This document shows positions 26,215 to 34,237 of a stretch of 64,000 nt of DNA, piece by piece. Under the pieces are notes generated by a model, which was given only the letters and a program-made list of their open reading frames with translations, was not told the DNA's origin and made no database searches. The translations under genes and the position numbers were made by a program. Source of the stretch: Gammaproteobacteria bacterium (GTDB lineage: Bacteria; Pseudomonadota; Gammaproteobacteria; Pseudomonadales; Alcanivoracaceae); contig JAGPVL010000015.1 in the NCBI GenBank assembly GCA_018067045.1, positions 124,001 through 188,000 on the forward strand. The letters run 5' to 3'. Within the stretch, counting starts at the first letter, position 1, and each line of letters opens with the position of its first letter.

Positions 26215-27096
26215 GTGAAAATCTCCGGCAGCATTGTAGCGTTAGTGACACCGATGCACTCAGATGGCGCAGTGGACTGGGAGTCATTGCGCAAGCTAGT
26301 GAACTGGCATGTGGAGCAGGGTACAGACGCAATCGTCGCGGTTGGGACGACGGGCGAGTCGGCGACACTCGGCTTTGAAGAGCATGATCTGGTTATTCGT
26401 GAAGTGATTTCCGCTGCGGCGGGGCGTGTACCGGTGATTGCTGGCACTGGCGCGAACTCGACTGATGAGGCCATTCGGATAACACGTGGCGCGAAGGCTG
26501 ATGGTGCGGATGCTTGCTTGTTGGTGACGCCGTACTATAACAAGCCGACACAAGAAGGCTTGTACCAGCATCACCTTGCGATTGCCAAGGCTGTTGATAT
26601 TCCACAGATTTTGTACAACGTTCCCGGCCGTACGGCTTGCGATATGTTGCCGGAGACGGTTGAGCGTTTGAGCGCCGTGCCAAACATTATCGGCATTAAA
26701 GAAGCGACCGGTAATCTGGAAAGGGTGCGTGAAATCCGTCAGCGCTGCGGTGAAGACTTCCTTATTTATTCCGGTGACGATGCGACGGCAACGGAAGCCA
26801 TGCTGCAAGGTGCATGCGGCGATATTTCAGTCACCGCAAATGTTGTACCTGCGCAAATGGCTGCGATGTGTAAAGCAGCAATCGCGGGCGACGCCGAAAC
26901 GGCCCGTAAGTTGAATGCAGAAATCGAAGCCCTACACCGTGATTTGTTTGTTGAGTCGAACCCAATACCCGTGAAGTGGGCGCTATATGAAATGGGCCTG
27001 ATTGGGAGTGGCATTCGATTGCCATTAACGATTTTATCGGAGCCTGCTCAAGAACGTTTAACGCCTGTCTTACGGGCGTGTGGACTAATTAAATGA
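26215..27096 (+). CDS. dapA: 4-hydroxy-tetrahydrodipicolinate synthase DapA
   Basis: First committed enzyme of lysine and diaminopimelate synthesis; condenses pyruvate with aspartate semialdehyde. 293 residues, GTG start ([13 protein letters not shown]). The Schiff-base lysine is Lys162 in GIKEATG; Tyr134 in ILYNVPGRT and the GTTGES segment (44-49) complete the active site. The stop overlaps the bamC start by four bases (ATGA). dapA-bamC-MBL-purC is a standard gammaproteobacterial order. Confidence 0.97.
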   Translation: MKISGSIVALVTPMHSDGAVDWESLRKLVNWHVEQGTDAIVAVGTTGESATLGFEEHDLVIREVISAAAGRVPVIAGTGANSTDEAIRITRGAKADGADACLLVTPYYNKPTQEGLYQHHLAIAKAVDIPQILYNVPGRTACDMLPETVERLSAVPNIIGIKEATGNLERVREIRQRCGEDFLIYSGDDATATEAMLQGACGDISVTANVVPAQMAAMCKAAIAGDAETARKLNAEIEALHRDLFVESNPIPVKWALYEMGLIGSGIRLPLTILSEPAQERLTPVLRACGLIK

Positions 27097-27734
27097 AGCA
27101 ACTAGAGCAACATAAGCAGTATTGGAATTTCAGCTTAGCGACTGCGGCGGTGTTGGCTATGACCGTGGTGAGCGGCTGCAGCTTCCTGCCCAATCATCAT
27201 CTTGATTATCGTAAGGCTGAATCGATTGAGGCAATGGCTGTGCCGGACGATATGGTGTTTATCGGTGAGCAAGCGTTGTATCCGGTGCCAGACGGAAAAC
27301 CAAAGCCTGAGTATGAAAGCACTAAGAAAGACACTATTCCGAAACCGCCGCAGCTATTAATAAAGGGCACGGTTGAAGATGATGCACCGTTACCTGCCGA
27401 AGGTGTGGATGCGACAAACACTCGCGTTGTTATGGCGCGCGATGGGAATGGCTACCCAATTATTATGATGCATACGCCATTTTCATGGGCATGGGAGTAC
27501 GTGTCCCAGGCGCTGACGGCGACAGACCTCAAAATCGATGACAGAGATAGAGATTCCGGTACGTTTTATATTAAGGCGCCGAAAAAATATGAGATTGACG
27601 GCCGTGAAGTTCAGATTAAGTTGAGCCATACAGCAAACGGTATTCAGATTGCGGTGCTTAATAAGAAGGGCACTAGCTTGCTCGATAAGACTTCCGGTCA
27701 AAAGGTTATTCAAAGACTTTACGACGAGCTGTGA
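27093..27734 (+). CDS. bamC: Outer membrane assembly lipoprotein BamC (short form)
   Basis: BamC is a non-essential lipoprotein of the BAM complex that inserts outer-membrane barrels. Lipoprotein signal with VVSGC (Cys 29), then an extended N-terminal region ([18 protein letters not shown], the conserved lasso that wraps BamD), and about one helix-grip domain (about 115-213: [32 protein letters not shown]). 213 residues against 344 in E. coli, so the second helix-grip domain is missing. Gene position between dapA and purC supports the call. Confidence 0.88.
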   Translation: MKQLEQHKQYWNFSLATAAVLAMTVVSGCSFLPNHHLDYRKAESIEAMAVPDDMVFIGEQALYPVPDGKPKPEYESTKKDTIPKPPQLLIKGTVEDDAPLPAEGVDATNTRVVMARDGNGYPIIMMHTPFSWAWEYVSQALTATDLKIDDRDRDSGTFYIKAPKKYEIDGREVQIKLSHTANGIQIAVLNKKGTSLLDKTSGQKVIQRLYDEL

Positions 27735-28504
27735 GATTTGCGTCGATAGGCAGTGGCAGTAAGGGCAATGGCACGCTTGTTTCCTCCGGCGATGCGTTAT
27801 TGTTAGTTGATTGTGGTTTTACGGTGAAGGAAACAGAGAAGCGTTTAGAGAGTTTAGGCGTTTCAGCGGCAGATCTGTCTGCGGTCTTGGTTACCCATGA
27901 GCATGGCGATCATATTCGGGGTGTTGGTGCATTAGCGCGTCGATATAAGACGCCCGTGTACGCGACGTTTGGATCGGTCGCTGCAGCGGCAGAGCGGCGT
28001 AATGGTTTGCACGGGTGTGAAGTTGTAGAAGTGCGTCCAGAGCGTACTTTTTCTATAGGACCCATTAGTTGCTTACCTGTGCCGGTTCCCCACGATGCGC
28101 GCGAGCCTTGCCAGTATGTTTTTGATGTCAGTGGTTGCGTGCTAGGTGTGTTAACCGACTTAGGGTCTTTAACACCGCATGTTGTGGAATGTTATGCCGA
28201 ATGCGATGGGCTGTTGCTTGAATGCAATCATGATCCTGAAATGTTGCTGAATGGGCCGTATCCGCAATCACTGAAGCGGCGCGTTGGCGGTCCTTATGGA
28301 CACCTTAGTAATCAACAGGCCGCGACGTTGTTGAAGCAGTGCAATGTTGATCGATTACAGCATTTGGTGCTGTCGCACCTTAGCGAGCAGAATAATTCTC
28401 AAGAGCATGCGCAAAGCGCTATTTTGAGTGTTTTAGAAAGCGGGCATGAACGTCTTAAGGTGGCCAATCAAAGTGATGGGTTTGATTGGCTCGAACTAGT
28501 CTAA
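27731..28504 (+). CDS. MBL-fold metallohydrolase (YycJ/WalJ-like)
   Basis: 257 residues, GTG start inside the bamC stop (GTGA). Metallo-beta-lactamase fold: SIGSGSKGNGTLVSSGDALLLVDCG at the start, metal motif THEHGDHIRG, VPVPHDAREP, and further His/Asp ligands at LTDLGSLTPHV and LSHLSEQNNSQEHA. This group contains predicted nucleases such as YycJ/WalJ; the substrate is not known for the proteobacterial members. Cytoplasmic; part of the dapA operon. Confidence 0.87.
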   Translation: MRFASIGSGSKGNGTLVSSGDALLLVDCGFTVKETEKRLESLGVSAADLSAVLVTHEHGDHIRGVGALARRYKTPVYATFGSVAAAAERRNGLHGCEVVEVRPERTFSIGPISCLPVPVPHDAREPCQYVFDVSGCVLGVLTDLGSLTPHVVECYAECDGLLLECNHDPEMLLNGPYPQSLKRRVGGPYGHLSNQQAATLLKQCNVDRLQHLVLSHLSEQNNSQEHAQSAILSVLESGHERLKVANQSDGFDWLELV

Positions 28505-28534
28505 CGCCAAGTGGCGATTCATCAGGATCAGTAA

Positions 28535-29254
28535 ATGGAAAAGCGTGAAGAGTTGTACGCAGGTAAAGCAAAGTCGGTTTACACAACGGACGATGCCAAT
28601 CTTTTGGTATTGGTGTTTCGTAACGATACATCTGCGTTTGACGGAAAACGTATTGAGCAGCTGGATCGTAAAGGTGCAGTGAATAATCAATTTAATGCTT
28701 TCATTATGCAGAAACTATCTGCTGCGGGAATCCCTACGCATTTCGAGAAACTGTTGTCACCAACCGAAGCACTAGTGAAAAAGATGGAAATGATTCCACT
28801 TGAGTGTGTGGTGCGGAATTTTGCGGCAGGCAGTCTAGTGCGTCGCCTTGGCGTCACGGAAGGTGAAGTGTTGAACCCGCCGACGTTTGAGTTATTTCTC
28901 AAAAATGATGCGCTCGGTGACCCGATGGTGAATGAGTCCCATGCGCAAAGTTTCGGCTGGGCAACGCCGGAACAGATCGAAAAAATGCGAACGTTGACGT
29001 TTAAAGTTAACGAAGTGCTCGCGGCGTTGTTCTTGGAAGGCGGCATGCTGCTGGTTGACTATAAGCTTGAATTTGGCGTGTTTAACGGCGAGATTGTTCT
29101 TGGTGATGAGTTTTCTCCTGATGGCTGCCGTTTGTGGGATAAAGATACTCGCGAGAAGCTTGATAAAGATCGTTTTCGTCAAGGTCTTGGGAATGTTGTT
29201 GAGGCGTATGAAGAGGTAGGGCGGCGCATTGGTGTGGAATTCCGCTACGAGTAA
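28535..29254 (+). CDS. purC: SAICAR synthase PurC
   Basis: Phosphoribosylaminoimidazole-succinocarboxamide synthase, step eight of purine synthesis, joining aspartate to CAIR with ATP. 239 residues: [47 protein letters not shown] and the signature LVDYKLEFG followed by [14 protein letters not shown]. Thirty bases after the MBL gene, so probably transcribed with dapA-bamC. No purine riboswitch or PurR box was recognised upstream. Confidence 0.97.
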   Translation: MEKREELYAGKAKSVYTTDDANLLVLVFRNDTSAFDGKRIEQLDRKGAVNNQFNAFIMQKLSAAGIPTHFEKLLSPTEALVKKMEMIPLECVVRNFAAGSLVRRLGVTEGEVLNPPTFELFLKNDALGDPMVNESHAQSFGWATPEQIEKMRTLTFKVNEVLAALFLEGGMLLVDYKLEFGVFNGEIVLGDEFSPDGCRLWDKDTREKLDKDRFRQGLGNVVEAYEEVGRRIGVEFRYE

Positions 29255-29492
29255 AGCAGCGGACCCCTGTCCTGAAGCCATCCTTAGGCGAAACGGTTCG
29301 ATCAGAAGGTTGGGCGGTACAGACTGGGCTTGCCTTCACTGGCTGACTGTATTTGAATAAGGTTGGTCTGTTGTTACTGCTCTTCGCAGGGCTCGGCAGT
29401 GTGGATCTGCTGGCTTGAGCATCAGTCAGTTTGTAGTGAGAAATTGATTGAACCCTAATAGCTTTCATTTAAATCAGTACTAGGAGCGCCAA

Positions 29493-29726
29493 ATGAAAAT
29501 GATAAAAAGAGCTGCCATGCTTGCACTATTAGCATCCATGTTGAGCGGATGTTTTTTAACCAAACTTGTTTCCACTCCAATGCGCGTTGTTGGCTCTGCC
29601 GTTTCGGTTGTTGGTGCAGTGGTTTCTATTGTGCCAGTTGCAGGTAACTCTGCAGACGAAGCGCTTGAGAAAGTTGATGGTGCAATTGATACAGCGGCAG
29701 ATAGTGTCGATGCAGTGCCCATTTGA
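29493..29726 (+). CDS. Small lipoprotein (DUF6726-like)
   Basis: 77 residues with a lipoprotein signal (AMLALLASMLSGC, Cys 20) followed by FLTKLVSTPMRVVGSAVSVVGAVVSIVPVAGNSADEALEKVDGAIDTAADSVDAVPI. The FLTKxVxxPMR motif, a glycine/valine-rich hydrophobic stretch and the DxVPI end match a small family of proteobacterial lipoproteins that I associate with DUF6726; function unknown. AGGAGCG precedes the ATG, and a strong terminator follows, so it is a monocistronic gene. The 238 bases before it (after purC) hold nothing else that I can identify. Confidence 0.85.
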   Translation: MKMIKRAAMLALLASMLSGCFLTKLVSTPMRVVGSAVSVVGAVVSIVPVAGNSADEALEKVDGAIDTAADSVDAVPI

Positions 29727-29738
29727 TGATGTTTTGCT

Positions 29739-29767
29739 AAAAAGGCGCCTTCGGGCGCCTTTTTTTT
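29739..29767 (+). terminator. Bidirectional Rho-independent terminator
   Basis: GGCGCC-TTCG-GGCGCC with five A residues before and eight T residues after. UUCG is an especially stable loop. It lies between convergent genes (small lipoprotein, plus; YHYH lipoprotein, minus) and can serve both. Confidence 0.92.
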
Positions 29768-29872
29768 GTCTGTGATGTTGCACGTTGGCGGATGTAGTTA
29801 CTTAATCATCTGCTAATAACTGCTTCTGCTTGCAGGGGCGAGGTATGGTTTTCGCAAGGAGTTGCGGGGTGG

Positions 29873-30973
29873 TTATTCCGTCGCCAAGTCAAAAGATGGG
29901 TCAGGCGTGCCGCGGAAGCAGTTGAGTATATAGGGGAAGGTGTCGGTGACGTAGTAGCCGTACACGCCGCCGATGCTCATGCCGTTGCATTCATCCAGGT
30001 CTCCGCTGCTGACGACATATTCGAAGTCGCCCACCAATGTACCGTCGTAGTAGGAAGGGGGGGCAAATGGAGAGTGCGGACGTGAACCGATCTTAAGTTG
30101 ATAGCTCGACGTTGCCTTGCGAATGAGGCCTGAATCATTAATCCAAGGGCCGAAAATCGGATAACCGTCGGCGGCAACACCGATGAGTGTTGGGCCGTCG
30201 CTGGCGGGTTCGGGATACAATGCTTTCGGGTCACCGTGGTAGTGGTAGCTATTATCGCTTAGCACGTGCGCGTTGTGATCATCTATGCCATAACCGGCGG
30301 GGGCGCCGAGAGGGTTGGGGTCGCCGAGGATGTAGCACGTGAAAGCGCAACCGCTTTCACGCATTTGAATGGGCACGCCATTGACCAGCATGCCATCGAG
30401 ACGTTCTGAGCTTAACGCCACCGGCGACTGTGCAGGCTTTGGGTTTAGCGAAATGCGTAGGACACGCCCTTGCTCCAGAACAGCAAATGGATTTTCACTG
30501 TTCGGAAAGCTGCCGATGTCGTGTGTAGGTAGGCCAACGGCGACTGCGTAGGCATATTCCGGTTGCTCACATTCGTCAGTGTCTTCGGCAATGAAGATGT
30601 CGCTAATACCGATGGATATGCTAAGGGGTATCCCGTCCTTCGCTACAGGGCTGCGCTTTTGATACAAGGTGGTTTCAGTTTGCTCGGTCTGCGCGCTCAT
30701 TCCTGTAATAGTTATCGTGTTGCCGTTTAGATTCAAACCATTGATTGTGGCGCCGTTTAGATTCAAACCGGTGATCGTGACGCCACCGGAGCCACCGCCT
30801 TGGCTACCGGCAAGATGGTTGATGTAGAAACAGGGGTCAATGCTCAGCTGTGGTTGTGTCGGGGAGCTGTTGTTTGCCGCGCTCTCTGTTGTATCTATGC
30901 TATTGCTGCTGTCGGCACCACAGGCAGCGAGTAATGGATAAAGCAGGAGAAGTGTCGGAAGGTGCCGTGACAT
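29873..30973 (-). CDS. YHYH-domain lipoprotein
   Basis: 366 residues from the ATG at 30973; an upstream in-frame GTG would add four residues. Lipobox LLAAC, then a Ser/Thr-rich linker, a decapeptide repeat (GLNLNGATIN, GLNLNGNTIT), and the YHYH domain: SGCAFTCYILGDPNPLGAPAGYGIDDHNAHVLSDNSYHYHGDPKALYP, then GVAADGYPIFGPW. YHYH proteins are secreted or surface proteins of unknown function, frequent in marine bacteria and often in copies. Expected in the outer membrane or on the surface. Monocistronic. Confidence 0.85.
   Translation of the reverse strand: MSRHLPTLLLLYPLLAACGADSSNSIDTTESAANNSSPTQPQLSIDPCFYINHLAGSQGGGSGGVTITGLNLNGATINGLNLNGNTITITGMSAQTEQTETTLYQKRSPVAKDGIPLSISIGISDIFIAEDTDECEQPEYAYAVAVGLPTHDIGSFPNSENPFAVLEQGRVLRISLNPKPAQSPVALSSERLDGMLVNGVPIQMRESGCAFTCYILGDPNPLGAPAGYGIDDHNAHVLSDNSYHYHGDPKALYPEPASDGPTLIGVAADGYPIFGPWINDSGLIRKATSSYQLKIGSRPHSPFAPPSYYDGTLVGDFEYVVSSGDLDECNGMSIGGVYGYYVTDTFPYILNCFRGTPDPSFDLATE
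30722..30781 (-). repeat. 30-base tandem repeat in the YHYH gene
   Basis: Two copies of a 30-base unit share an identical 18-base core (plus strand GCCGTTTAGATTCAAACC at 30722-30739 and 30752-30769). They encode the ten-residue NLNG-type repeat before the YHYH domain. Confidence 0.85.
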
Positions 30974-31346
30974 GCAGTGCCTCACATTTTGGTTTTATTC
31001 GTGTGGCCGTCAGCCAGTTTAGTTCGTTGGACGTCGCTGCCAGCCCGCGACCGATAGCTTATCATGCAATGTGTGATTGGATAGAGACAATGCTGGCAAA
31101 TTGCCCTACCTCTCTGCCTATGGTTGCAGCGGGCGCTGTGGCTTAGTCGCTGCTTGCCGAGTCTGCCTGAGCTTGGATAGGTGATGCCTCCCTGGGGCTG
31201 TAGCGAGGCAGATGTTAGGCAGGCGGTTACAAAGATGCTACGGTCGTGGACTTGTTATTAGGGGTGGGCTTCACCAAAATAGCCTCAACCTGCCAGAAGC
31301 ATAAGGCATAAAAACAATAATTCAGTATTTTAGCTGGGGTAGTCGC
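30974..31346. other. Intergenic region between divergent genes
   Basis: About 370 bases between the YHYH gene (minus) and the small secreted protein gene (plus). It must contain both promoters, but I could not identify convincing -35/-10 pairs, hairpins with T-runs or a credible gene. A plus-strand frame at 30850-31146 is mostly opposite the YHYH gene and was discarded. Confidence 0.4.
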
Positions 31347-31808
31347 TTGAATTTCCTTCGTATGTTTATCCTTGCGCCATCGTTGCTGGCGCTTAGCCTT
31401 AGTGCGCAAGCGGAGCTGCTCATTGGTTTAGGCCATATTGAGAAGATGACCGGGCCGAGCATCGAGTGGGCTGGAGAGCACAATAGCTTCTATGTCATGC
31501 CGGCTTACAAATTGAACGGTGGCGGCATTAATACCGATGAGTTGCGCTGGGTTGCTGGTGCGCGGCATCGTCTTGAGCGTGGCTTAACCTCCGAGAGTGG
31601 CTTCTATACCGGTTTTATCATTGGCGACTTTGGCAAGCATCGCTATGAGCGGTTAGGGGCAGGGCTGCAGCTAGGGCATCAGTGGGTAAAGCAATACACG
31701 CGCATTGCCGTAGATGGCGGCATGGTCGCGCTTGAGCGTGACCCAGTACTAAACTTTAGAACTGAACCCCTGTTTGTTCTGGGTATCACGATTAGTTTGC
31801 GCAAATAA
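31347..31808 (+). CDS. Small secreted beta-rich protein of unknown function
   Basis: 153 residues if begun at TTG 31347, which has a GGGG eight bases upstream; an ATG at 31362 gives 148 residues with no ribosome site. Signal peptide (LAPSLLALSLSAQA, then ELLIG). The rest alternates polar and hydrophobic residues (YVMPAYKLNGGGI, ELRWVAGARHRLE, SGFYTGFIIGDFG, RLGAGLQLGHQWV, LFVLGITISLRK), ending in a short beta strand, the look of a small eight-strand outer-membrane barrel. No family recognised. Stands alone. Confidence 0.6.
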   Translation: MNFLRMFILAPSLLALSLSAQAELLIGLGHIEKMTGPSIEWAGEHNSFYVMPAYKLNGGGINTDELRWVAGARHRLERGLTSESGFYTGFIIGDFGKHRYERLGAGLQLGHQWVKQYTRIAVDGGMVALERDPVLNFRTEPLFVLGITISLRK

Positions 31809-31852
31809 TCAGCACCCTCCTTTTATGTATTTCTGCACCACGAAGGGGTTGT

Positions 31853-32062
31853 TTGTCCACAGCTTGTCGTCGTGTTGATAAAATCATGTCAAGATGTTTT
31901 CCTAACTTATTGAAATTGCGTGGGCATTTGTAGTTCATTGATTTTATTGGGTTTTTTTATTCGGTTGTTTTTTCAACATTTTGACATATGTCCCTGAGTT
32001 CGCGGCGTTCAGCCACTTCCCACCAAAGAATCCACAGAGTTGTCCACAGATTCTGTGGGTAA
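31853..32062. promoter_or_regulatory. Cluster of DnaA-box-like sequences
   Basis: TTGTCCACA occurs at 31853-31861 and 32040-32048 on the plus strand, and TTACCCACA on the minus strand at 32054-32062; each differs by one base from TTATNCACA. GAATCCACA at 32028 differs by two. CCACAGA-T-TCTGTGG (32044-32058) is a perfect palindrome joining two of them. The stretch between is AT-rich (31920-31985). No dnaA, gidA or change of gene direction is here, so this is not an obvious oriC. Confidence 0.45.
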
Positions 32063-32196
32063 CTTTTCGCTCTGTTGTTCCATGTTTATTATTTCGCCTA
32101 ACTCATTTGGACTCTTGATCACTTCCTGTGCAAAGTGCCATCGGAATTACTTGCTCAGGAATAACTGTGCTTTCCTTTATTCTCATCTCTGTACTA

Positions 32197-32229
32197 TAGT
32201 CGGACAGCGTTAATTAAATTGTTCGACAT
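32197..32229. promoter_or_regulatory. Two putative GntR/FadR-type operators
   Basis: TAGTCGGACAG (32197-32207) and TTGTTCGACAT (32219-32229) each fit the FadR-subfamily core GTNNNAC. Their centres are 22 bases apart, about two helical turns, and they end 30 bases before the ATG of a FadR-type regulator, suggesting autoregulation. Confidence 0.5.
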
Positions 32230-32258
32230 CCCTAATTTTGCCAGTGTGGTCACATCTC

Positions 32259-32954
32259 ATGAGCTTTTTGGCGCAGGAAAGTCTTTCGGAACAAATAGCA
32301 CAGCATCTGGCGAATCAAATTATTCGTGGTGAGAGCCTTGCTGGGGACAGAATTCAGGAGCTGCGCATTGCCAGTGAACTGGAAGTGAGTCGCGGTTCCG
32401 TTCGTGAGGCATTGCTGATACTTGAACGTCGACACCTTATCGATATTTTGCCGCGCCGTGGAGCGGTGGTGAAGGATATGTCTGAGGCGCATGTACGTAG
32501 CCTTTACGAGTTAACACAAGTGCTGCTGGGCTTGGTTGTTCGTAAGGCAATCAAGGTTATGCGCGAAGATGACCTAGATCCGTTTATTGCAACGATCCAT
32601 GACCTGCAAATGCGTTTGGATGAGCGCGATGTGGATGCATTCTTTAACGCTAGCTTTCGCTTTTTAGAGTTAGCGTACCCGTTTTCACGCAACCCCTTTG
32701 TCGAAGACATCATGACCAACCTTCAGCCAGCGGTTCAGAGAGCCTATTACATGGCGCTGCATATTGATCCGGAAGAGATGAAGGAGTGCCTTAGTTTCTT
32801 TAAGGCAATTATTGAAACTATCTTCAGACGAGACGTGCGCTCGGCGCTGGAGATTATTCGCGAGTTCGCAGAGCACCAGTCCACACTCGTGCAGGAGTCT
32901 TTAGTGCGAGCGCGGCAGATTGAAGTGGCTTGGGGCGCGCGCCGTAAACGCTAA
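32259..32954 (+). CDS. GntR-family (FadR-type) transcriptional regulator
   Basis: 231 residues from ATG 32259; an in-frame TTG at 32238 is possible. Neither has a clear ribosome site. N-terminal winged helix (LSEQIAQHLANQIIRGESLAGDRIQELRIASELEVSRGSVREALLILERRHLIDILPRRGAVV, about 7-72) and a helical FCD ligand-binding domain (about 80-220), in which metal-binding His residues are few. A GntR gene just before smc is the order found in Pseudomonas; here cysZ on the opposite strand lies between. The ligand is unknown. Confidence 0.88.
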   Translation: MSFLAQESLSEQIAQHLANQIIRGESLAGDRIQELRIASELEVSRGSVREALLILERRHLIDILPRRGAVVKDMSEAHVRSLYELTQVLLGLVVRKAIKVMREDDLDPFIATIHDLQMRLDERDVDAFFNASFRFLELAYPFSRNPFVEDIMTNLQPAVQRAYYMALHIDPEEMKECLSFFKAIIETIFRRDVRSALEIIREFAEHQSTLVQESLVRARQIEVAWGARRKR

Positions 32955-33022
32955 GGCATTTCGTCGCGGCCTGTCGTTTATCGGCGCGGCGGTTTAGCCG
33001 GGGATGCGTGTCGCTTGTTTCA

Positions 33023-33874
33023 TTAGCTAAGTCTTTTCGTGTCTCGGTGATCCTGCTCAATCTTGCCATCGCCACTTTGCTTTGTAAGCTGTTCGGCTAG
33101 CGGATCTGAGTGCTTTATCGGCAGTCCCGATAGGGTCTCCAGCCAGATCATTGTGCCGGCAATAACGGCCACTGGCATGATGAGCAAATTCAGCAAAGGG
33201 ATCATGGTTAGTGCAAGCACAGCGCAGCCAAAGCTAAGTACCAGTACCTTCTTTGTACGCAGGGCGCGCTTCATGTCGTGAAAACTGGTTTGGCGAGTGT
33301 CTGCGCCATAGTCAATGTATTGCACCCCGAGCAGCCACCCTGACCAAAGAAACCAAATCACTGAGGCGAATATATTGACGCCTGGTATCAGCCAAACAAC
33401 GGCGACGACGATCAATACCAATACGCTGCGCCACAGCCAATCCCACGTTTTACGTAACTCTCGACTAAATGTTCGAAGAATCATGGCGCCTGTAGATTCG
33501 GGGGCTAGCTCGGAGGCGCAAATGCGGTGATCGACACGTTCCGCGAGCAGCCCCATAAATGGTGCGGCAATCAGCTGTACGGCAATGGTAAAGAATGAGG
33601 CAAATAGGGCGAGCAGTAGAATCCAGACGAGCACAATGGTTGCGCTGATCAAAAAATCAACGACGGGCGCAAGGAATGACCAGAATCCGGTAATGCTGGC
33701 GCCGGCCCAGCTGCTTATCCACGTGGATAGGGCGCTGCCAGCAAGATAGTACAGGCCGCCGAACAATATGAGGTTGAATAGCGCTGGAATGACCACCCAT
33801 GGCAGCAGGGGTTTTTCGCGTGCCAGCCGCCAGGCCCGTAGCAGGTAATTGAGTGCAGAAAAGGCTTGCGTCAT
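33023..33874 (-). CDS. cysZ: Sulfate transporter CysZ
   Basis: Inner-membrane protein for sulfate uptake in assimilatory cysteine synthesis. 283 residues from the ATG at 33874, chosen because GGAG stands eight bases upstream; an ATG at 33895 would add seven residues. Motifs: YLLRAWRLAREKPLLPWVVIPALFNLILF at the start, ALFASFFTIAVQLIAAPFMGLLAERVD in the middle, WSGWLLGVQYIDYGADTRQTSFHDMKRALR, typical of the EI24/CysZ family. The C-terminus is long and charged (HSDPLAEQLTKQSGDGKIEQDH). Converges with the GntR gene. Confidence 0.92.
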   Translation of the reverse strand: MTQAFSALNYLLRAWRLAREKPLLPWVVIPALFNLILFGGLYYLAGSALSTWISSWAGASITGFWSFLAPVVDFLISATIVLVWILLLALFASFFTIAVQLIAAPFMGLLAERVDHRICASELAPESTGAMILRTFSRELRKTWDWLWRSVLVLIVVAVVWLIPGVNIFASVIWFLWSGWLLGVQYIDYGADTRQTSFHDMKRALRTKKVLVLSFGCAVLALTMIPLLNLLIMPVAVIAGTMIWLETLSGLPIKHSDPLAEQLTKQSGDGKIEQDHRDTKRLS

Positions 33875-34237
33875 AAGGTTCTCCGTTGGGGGCATAGTCT
33901 AGCGGAATTTCACTGGAAATGGCCTCCTGCGATCTGTCGATTTGTGTATCCGAGACATGCACAACGGGCTTCTTCCCTATACACTAGCCGCTTCGACAGA
34001 GTAGGGTGCCGAGCCTCATTTACAGGCGGCCTGAGTAGGCGCACCGGATAGGCCTTTACAGGTCATCCTGTGGCGCGGACGCTCTGTAGGTGAGTCGGGC
34101 TGCGCCGAAAAAACGACCGGATGCTTAAGAAGCATTGCGGCGTTCCAGTGTCACTAATGCGCGACAGTAATATCCTTATTGTATTAACAATTACACGGCA
34201 TCGCCGGACGCGGTGCCTTTACGAGTCCTGAATAGTT
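33875..34237. other. Intergenic region upstream of smc
   Basis: About 360 bases between divergent cysZ and smc. I see no gene. A small hairpin (ACAGG-TCAT-CCTGT near 34058) and an AT-rich patch (34165-34190, TTATTGTATTAACAATTA) are the only marks; the latter may be part of the smc promoter but has no convincing -35/-10 pair. Confidence 0.4.

Noticed and set aside
30850-31146. Plus-strand open frame between the YHYH gene and the next gene
   Set aside because: Cys/Arg-rich shadow of the YHYH signal-peptide region with no ribosome site or family features.
31853-32062. Chromosomal replication origin
   Set aside because: No dnaA, dnaN, gidA or parAB nearby, and most genes on both sides keep the same direction; kept only as a DnaA-box cluster.
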